Positions 58,163 through 64,000 of a stretch of DNA of 64,000 bases are shown one piece after another. Origin of the DNA: Pisaster brevispinus (taxonomy: Eukaryota > Echinodermata > Asteroidea > Forcipulatida > Asteriidae); the NCBI GenBank assembly GCA_023634235.1, contig JAMKCF010000004.1, positions 21,236,027-21,300,026 on the forward strand. The letters are read 5' to 3'. How positions within the stretch are numbered: the stretch's first letter is position 1; each line of letters opens with the position of its first letter. The position numbers and the translations under genes were made by a program. Below the pieces are notes generated by a model. That model made no database searches, was not told the DNA's origin, and was given only the letters and a program-made list of their open reading frames with translations.

Positions 58163-59188
58163 AGTTTGAGTTGGCCGTCATCAGACAGGGCAAATGGCCC
58201 TCATAACTCCACTGAAACTCAGCCCCCAGCCCCCTTGAAAAAAATCCTGGCTCTGCCGCTGCTTCAGAAGGATTTCTTAAAGGCTGATTTTGAATCTGTC
58301 TCTCCCTCTCTCCTATTCCCAGGTAAGCAGGCTCAAAACGGGACAGTCACACAATCAGAGAAATTATATGGTTTTTTATACAACTGAGCATTGATTTTGC
58401 CAGGTAGTACTAATTAGAAAACAGAATCAGCTGCAGCCAACTGCAAAAGGACCTATGGTATAATTGCAACAAAAAATAGTTAATGGCCTGACGTTTCCAC
58501 CCTAGCAGAGCCTAAAAGCAGAGCAGAGTCGAAGGCTAAACAAGAAAAAAAATCATTCTTCCGTAAGGAAATCGTTAGTACTAATTAGCTAATGTCCAAG
58601 GCTTATATAATCAAGTCAATAACTAGCATGTGCAGAGAATGTATGGGTGCTCTTGCAGAGCTTCATAAAAACCAATGATGAGTTTACAATAAGAGTAGAT
58701 AGTTCAGATTGAGACAGCATCATAGAATGGGACATGGGTCGTTGTTTTAAAATCTTGAAACAAGCAGCCGCGAATAGTGGTTACATTAACTGAATTGTAA
58801 CCAGATGTTCAACGAAAATATGTCATTAATAAAACATATTAATAATTTCACCATTTCCGTTGAGTAGAATATTTCCAGATGTGCAATAATGTAGCAACAT
58901 TACATGCATTATGGTTTAAAGGAAAGATTATGAACTAAATGGTTACTAAATACCTGGATTTCAACTACGGCAGTTGCACTTTCTAAGCCCTTGGGTTTAA
59001 TTACCATTGGAACAGTTAAAACAATTCTGCTGGGTACATCTTTTTTGTTGTAATAAGCCATTACTGCAATGCACTCGATAAATATCGGAGGCCTAATGTG
59101 CATATTGATCAAGGGCCCGTGTTACACGGCACACTGGTAGAAAACAAAAAATGGAGTTGCGTAAAAAAAGCTCAGTTTGCAAACTTAT

Positions 59189-59228
59189 AGTAAGCCGAAA
59201 TTCAAGATTATTTGAATTCCGGCTTACT
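59189..59228. repeat. Short hairpin
   Basis: 17-bp arms AGTAAGCCGAAATTCAA / TTGAATTCCGGCTTACT with one mismatch and a 6-nt loop. Confidence 0.7.
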
Positions 59229-60014
59229 ACAAGTAATGAGTGACTTCAGCCATGAAGTAGGGTACCATTCCTGCAACCAATAATTTGAAAAAGTTTAATG
59301 GCTTTTGTAGCCAAAACTTTTGCTGAAATGTTGTGTTGAAGCAAGACTGTTTTACGTGGTTTAGTTGGTGAACGTGCAGTTTGTGATCATTGCCTGATGA
59401 CATACAGCCACTGGCTTCAACTTCCTGTTACATATTGCATAAAATCTTGGTAGCCAACCGAATAATGAGCTTCTGGACCGCTCGCTCACCTTCGGGGAGA
59501 TTTCGGCCATGAATTGGTCAATTACAGGAAATTTTAATCACAACTGCTGATTGAAATTAAACTTCAAAATAGATTTTTCCATATGGAAATAATGTAAAGC
59601 CAAAATAAAATTAAAGAAACATGTGTTTAAAAAAGATATATATAAATAAGGATTAATAAGGATTAATTTGAGGCACAGACTGCTCTTTCATTGGAGGACA
59701 ACAATTTGAAACCTCAAATGAAATAATTTACCATTCAACAGAATGGTAAATCATCCAAAATTAGTTTTATAACGAATGAAGATGGTTACCTACAGACAAA
59801 GTTTATTCTTTTGACATCACTTTGAGGAATGTGACAAAGATTCATCTCAAAAAAGCTTCATGGATTTACTAAAATCCAGTTTTCAAGAAATGTATCAGAA
59901 GAGCAACGTATTCCCTTCAGTTTTTCTTGCACATGTTTTGTATCTAAAATAAAGAAACCATGGTTCATGGCTTCCAAGGGGACTAGTGCATCTGAGAAAG
60001 ACTCTGAAAACGGC

Positions 60015-60330
60015 ATGTCGTTGCCGAGCGGTCAAACACACAAGCGTTGCAGTTTCTGATCAGCAGAGTGTGGGTTCGAGTCCCAATCTTGACACTTGTA
60101 TCCTCGAGCAAGACACCTAACCATTATTGCTTTGTCATTTGGACGGGACGTAAAACCCGGTAGGTCCCGTGTGCTGTGTAATGTACGTAAAAGAACTCAG
60201 TACATTTATCGTTATAGGAGAAGGTGTTCGCCCCAATGCTTCTCCCACGCTTGCCAGTCTTAAGTTTGTGCCACAGCACCTCGTAAACTGTGCCGAGGTG
60301 CTGCATGTGTAAACACGTAACGTGGGCCTT
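60015..60330 (+). mobile_element. SINE (Leu/Ser-like head), copy 6
   Basis: Head TTGCCGAGCGGTCAAACACA looks most Leu/Ser-tRNA-like; B box GTGGGTTCGAGTCCCAATC; body with AATGTACGTAAAAGAACTCA. Confidence 0.75.
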
Positions 60331-60902
60331 ATAAAAATAGCTCTGCATAGGCCCCTACCTGTAGACAAATAATGAGCAGTTTAAGAAGCCCTTTGGGTGT
60401 GAAAACCGCTACACAAGAGCTTTGTTTTAATAAAGGAATAAAAGAGCGGTGGAGGGGGTCTTAAACAGCCGTTTAAATCCGACAGGATTGTGGCAGGCAA
60501 TAAAGGACTGAGCCGAAGGTGAGGTCCTGAAATTCCTTTCCGTTAAAAACATCCGAAAACCTTTAAAAGTTGAGAACAAATCTGACAGTTTAGCCTTAGC
60601 TCGCCTAGACTCTGGATTGCATATATGCATGTTGAGCACCGAGCCAAATATGCGGGACTTAAACCAGCTTAAAATTGGGCTGGGGAATTTGCGCGCTCTG
60701 TGTAATCATCTGACAGCGCCCTCTTTATGCCTTGATTTCCTCAGGCCATGTTTTAACACTCCTCGCCTTGTTCCTATTGCTTGTTTGAACATGGCCACGT
60801 GATCTCCTCTCGATCAATCAGAATAGATGAACTGTCCCAAGTATTCATGAATACAGGTTCAAAACATCAAGTTATTAACACTTTTTTGGAAGATTGCACT
60901 TG

Positions 60903-61190
60903 TGTGGCGTGTTAAGGCTGAGCGATTAAGAGCACCGGACTCAAGCTCTGCTATTTCTGTTCAGCAGAGCGTGGGTTCGAGTATTGGTCTTGACAATTGT
61001 GTCCTTAAGCAAGACACTTTTAGACACCATTATTGCTTCGTCCTTCGGATGGGACATGAAGCTGTAGGTCCCCTATGTTGTGTAATGCATCGCTAAGAGA
61101 AGGGGTTAATTGCCCCGACTTTTCTGGCAGTGGCTGCCGAGTGTGCCGCAGCACCTTGTAAACCCTTGTAAGGTGCTACATAAATTGGTT
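60903..61190 (+). mobile_element. SINE (Leu/Ser-like head), copy 7
   Basis: TGGCGTGTTAAGGCTGAGCG head, GTGGGTTCGAGTATTGGTC B box, CCTTAAGCAAGACACTTTTA; body ends CACCTTGTAAACCC. Confidence 0.75.
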
Positions 61191-61206
61191 TCACAGTCCA
61201 ACCTTG

Positions 61207-61302
61207 GTTGGTGGCTGGCCGCTGTTAATGGACCGAGCCGATTTACAGCGGCCAGCCACCAACCCGGTCATTACCACGCAGTGAAGACCGGCTCCCCACA
61301 CT
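61207..61302. repeat. Foldback related to the 38.4-kb one, copy 2
   Basis: GGTTGGTGGCTGGCCGCTGT pairs with ACAGCGGCCAGCCACCAACC, followed by the same tail (CACGCAGTGAAGACCGGCTC). A fragment of the tail also occurs near 22,733. Confidence 0.8.
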
Positions 61303-61978
61303 GTCATTCCCTAATTGTTAGAAATGGCAAGCTTTAAAGTAATGTAGTTTTAGAAAAAGAGGTAATTTTCACCCCAAAATCTGAATCTGAGAAAGGCTTC
61401 AGGAACAAGATCTTTTCCAGGCATCTAAAAGGACACAATTCAAGCAACAAGGCCGGGGTGTTTTTCTTTCATTATTTTCTTGCAACTTCAATGACCAATC
61501 GAGGCAAAATTTTCATAGGTTTGCTATTTTATGCATATGTCGGGATACACCAAGTGAGAATACAGGTCTTTGACAATTACCACAAGTATACCCTGCCTTT
61601 ACGTCTACAATAATTTCCTCAGGGTATTGTGAGCAGCGAACATGATATGCCTTTTACTCACTAATGGTAATTCATTGTCAGAAACAATATATACGGCTGG
61701 GGTTAAATTAAAAAAGGAATATTGAAAAGGAATACATAAGTATTTCATCACCGTGGACTTGTTCATTTAGAATTGTAATAATGACAGCAAGATGCTGTTA
61801 ATAGTGTACTTACAAACCATTATGACTACCTTAAAATTCTTTGTCGATGATTATGGATTGAAGCGTACAGAAAAGTAAAACAAACAAAAAAACAGCCAGA
61901 GGCGTCAACAATTTTTCAACAAATGCTTTGTCCACTTTTCGTGAAAGGGTGTTTGAGATGTAATACAAACTGACTTAC

Positions 61979-62039
61979 CATCCGCGCTTACGACAGTCAT
62001 ACAAATCCAGACCCTGTGCGTCCTTCTCCCATTGTATTC
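61979..62039 (-). CDS. CACNA2D3: alpha2delta exon 1 of window (pre-VWA segment)
   Basis: Acceptor tgtacag, donor gtaagt; starts with the last two bases of a codon and ends with TG of a split Trp codon. Encodes IQWEKDAQG...DCRKRGW, which matches the family segment just before the VWA domain. The basic triplet reads RKR; gabapentin-binding mammalian subunits have RRR here. Confidence 0.9.
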
Positions 62040-62397
62040 CTGTACAATCACAACAATAAGCAGTTATAATAAGCTTCTGGCAAAAAATTACACAATTTTC
62101 CTTCAAAAAAAAAAAAAGTAGAAACTTTAGATAATTTCAAAACACCTTTTACAGGATTGGCAAAATCAGTTGTCATTTATTTGCTGAGTTACATCACACC
62201 TTTGTGTTGGCTTCGTGACGTCATTCAGAGGGCGAGCCTGTCAGATGTAATTGGAGGGGTGTAACATGTTATAACCTCGGACTTAACAATAATGGGATCT
62301 TATGAGATCTACATGGCTCGGAGCTGTACTCAACAACTTCTTCGTAAAAAACGCCAATAAGCTGAAGGCTAAAAAGCATTGACTTCTCGTGAAGACT

Positions 62398-62770
62398 TTA
62401 AAGGTATTCGACAGGATTGGTAGAGCCCCTGACAAAATAGTTGCAGACTATTTTGTGTGATCAACCACACATGAAATAACAAACCTGTGAAGATTTGGGC
62501 TTAATCCAATGTGTGAGTCAGGAGAAAATAGTGAGACACCATGTACATTTTTCAGCAGTAAACACATTGTTCTTAATTTTGGTTGTAAACAAACGAAATC
62601 AGCTGTTGCGTTTTTTTTTTCTTTCTGTTTACAGATACAGTTTTCTCGAACATGACTTCATTTCACAGAAAAAAAAAAGGCTCTGTGGTGTGAACTTTAT
62701 AATCAGTAAGCTTTCAGACTAGAATTACACAATGATGTTTTTATCCTTACCAATCCTGTAGAATAGCTTT
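62398..62770 (+). mobile_element. TIR element, ACAGGATTGGTAGAGC family, copy 2
   Basis: Ends AAAGGTATTCGACAGGATTG and CAATCCTGTAGAATAGCTTT are inverted repeats; same body markers as the 21.5-kb copy. Best-preserved copy. Confidence 0.82.
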
Positions 62771-63219
62771 CAACAAACGGTACACCATTAGTTTGCAAAA
62801 AGAAAATTCCGGTCAGATTCTCAAGACAGATGTAATTAAAATAACAAGTGTACATTTAAGTTACAAGGGCCCTTGTGTCATTTTGCTACAGAAACATGCA
62901 GAATCAGTACAACATTATAGACACAGAATTTCTCCAAGATGGCCATCGTTCATGTCTTTAAATCAGTATGAGTGTCTAACTTAAAACCCTTACAGTCCCA
63001 AATCCTTCTATATCCAACTACCAAATTGAAGGATTCAGAAGGACTGAGGGCAGTGGGCCCAAATAACAATTGCTTATCACAGGGTCAGGCATTCCAATCA
63101 AGGTCCAAACAATCTGATGTGGAGTGACAGAGAAGAGGATATGGGAGTGTTGAGGCCAGACACTAGCCAAACTGCCAGTATGTAAGTTAAGACTAGAGCA
63201 ATTCAGTCTAAGTCACTCA

Positions 63220-63443
63220 AGGCCAATTTTCATGGCTCTGCTTACTGCCGAATTCTGCGCTTACGATCACCATTCTCTGCTTACTGTGCAAGCGCTGAAT
63301 CTCTGCACTAGCTGTGTAAGCGAAGAATGCCTAGTTAAACTCTCTGCTAACCCGTGAAATACGCTTAATGTAAGCGCCAAATTCCCTGCTTCCGTTAGTG
63401 CTGATTCTTTGCTTACGGTAAGCAGAGCAATAAAATTGGGCCC
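63220..63443. mobile_element. Foldback element, GGCTCTGCTTAC family, copy 3
   Basis: Ends GGCCAATTTTCATGGCTCTG and GTAAGCAGAGCAATAAAATT inverted; slightly shorter body than the other two. Confidence 0.8.
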
Positions 63444-64000
63444 TGAGCTGTTAAACATCATGGCATTTATACTAAAAACATCAAGAATGTCAAGTTGGAA
63501 TGGTTTTATTGTAATTTATTCCATTGAAAAGCATGTACATTCTCTTTTGAAAAACCGATATAAGAGAAGTGCCACCAGATGCCTTGGAAACCAAGGTCTG
63601 TGGACATCTATCCAAAGCTGCATATATTCGCACTGGATAAAAATTCTTGGTAACTTTACAATGAGGACAGGTAACCTTCCAATGGTTAATCTTCCAATTG
63701 CTCATCTTCTCACCGTCCACACTTGGATTTACTTCATTTGGGTAGAATCAGCGAGACCATGGGTAAACTAACCGACCTGGCTCCCAAAATGTAAAGAGGG
63801 CGCTGTGCGTGACCATTGACCACAACCCGGCTGAAATTGGTGCAAGTGTTTTGAAGAGGAAAGATTCTGGTAGTAGTGTGACTGCTCGGTCAGGCACTGA
63901 TTGATGAAACAACGTGCTGGGCGAGTTCCTATAAGTTGGCATACTTTTCTTTTGACTGAAGCCCTACATTTTTATATGCAGGAATCCAGCCATTGGGAGC

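Larger units (their letters stand above)
57090..61978. other. Intron 1 contents
   Basis: 4.9 kb. Holds a GGGCC-family foldback (57920-58162), a short hairpin (59189-59228), two Leu/Ser-tRNA-like SINEs (60.0 and 60.9 kb) and a foldback (61207-61302). No other gene seen. Confidence 0.6.
7474..62039 (-). other. CACNA2D3: Gene locus: voltage-gated calcium channel alpha2delta subunit (5' end missing)
   Basis: Thirty-one exons join in frame over about 54.6 kb, giving 1,000 codons including the stop after a 2-nt split codon. Alpha2delta subunits are extracellular glycoproteins, cleaved into alpha2 and delta and usually GPI-anchored; they raise surface expression of Cav1/Cav2 channels and act at synapses. 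Diagnostic pieces in order are DCRKRGW before the VWA domain, the MIDAS motif [105 protein letters not shown] and RRRPESCH. The last motif and the overall spacing favour the alpha2delta-3/-4 clade, but the orthology is by eye. The N-terminal part (about 230 residues in relatives, including the signal peptide) is not in the window. The gene looks intact. Confidence 0.9.
62040..64000. other. Upstream intron (or 5' flank) of the calcium-channel gene
   Basis: The first exon seen starts in mid-codon, so this is most likely intron. I looked on the minus strand for the family's WQYFGS...YPG segment with a donor in phase 1 and did not find it. Contains an ACAGGATTGG-family element (62398-62770) and a GGGCC-family foldback (63220-63443). 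Confidence 0.5.

Noticed and set aside
63748..63942. Possible upstream alpha2delta exon ending in WEPG before a GT
   Set aside because: No match to the family's WQYFGS...YPG segment; the donor gtcggt is poor.

Overview
The window reads as intron-rich, AT-rich nuclear DNA of an invertebrate animal. It holds one very long split gene, one compact single-exon gene, and a dense load of short non-autonomous repeats: tRNA-derived SINEs, foldback or MITE-like elements, eroded LINE tails and minisatellites. The repeat style, and a calcium-channel alpha2delta protein of vertebrate type with a diverged sequence, suggest a marine deuterostome, most likely an echinoderm. That taxon is an inference and not proven here.

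Main gene (minus strand, about 62.04 kb down to 7.47 kb): an auxiliary alpha2delta subunit of voltage-gated calcium channels, closest by eye to the alpha2delta-3/-4 clade. I assembled 31 coding exons by hand. Each has a GT donor and an AG acceptor, and the phases match at every junction. Together they give 3,002 coding nucleotides: a 2-nt split codon plus 1,000 codons including the stop. In order they encode the stretch before the VWA domain, the VWA domain with its DxSxS metal site, the Cache-type region, a Ser/Thr-rich insert, the Cys-rich delta region and the C-terminal tail with a putative GPI-anchor signal. The first exons (signal peptide and N-terminal part) lie beyond the window or were not recognised.

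Second gene (minus strand, 440..1186): a single-exon Tctex1-type dynein light chain family protein with a disordered N-terminus. It lies 6.3 kb downstream of the calcium-channel gene in the same orientation.

Introns and intergenic DNA: at least four TIR/foldback families are present in several copies (about 435 bp with ends like AGGTAGGGTCATAGATTGGT; about 190 bp and about 240 bp with ends like GGGCCCAATTTCAT; about 370-390 bp with ends like ACAGGATTGGTAGAGC). There are also several single foldbacks, five tRNA-related SINE groups, five LINE 3'-end remnants, two minisatellites, and a 0.7-kb C-rich tract that is G-rich in the pre-mRNA. No bacterial, viral or CRISPR features were seen. The most notable points are the 114-residue mucin-like exon inside alpha2delta and an 'empty site / filled site' pair that shows where a foldback element inserted.
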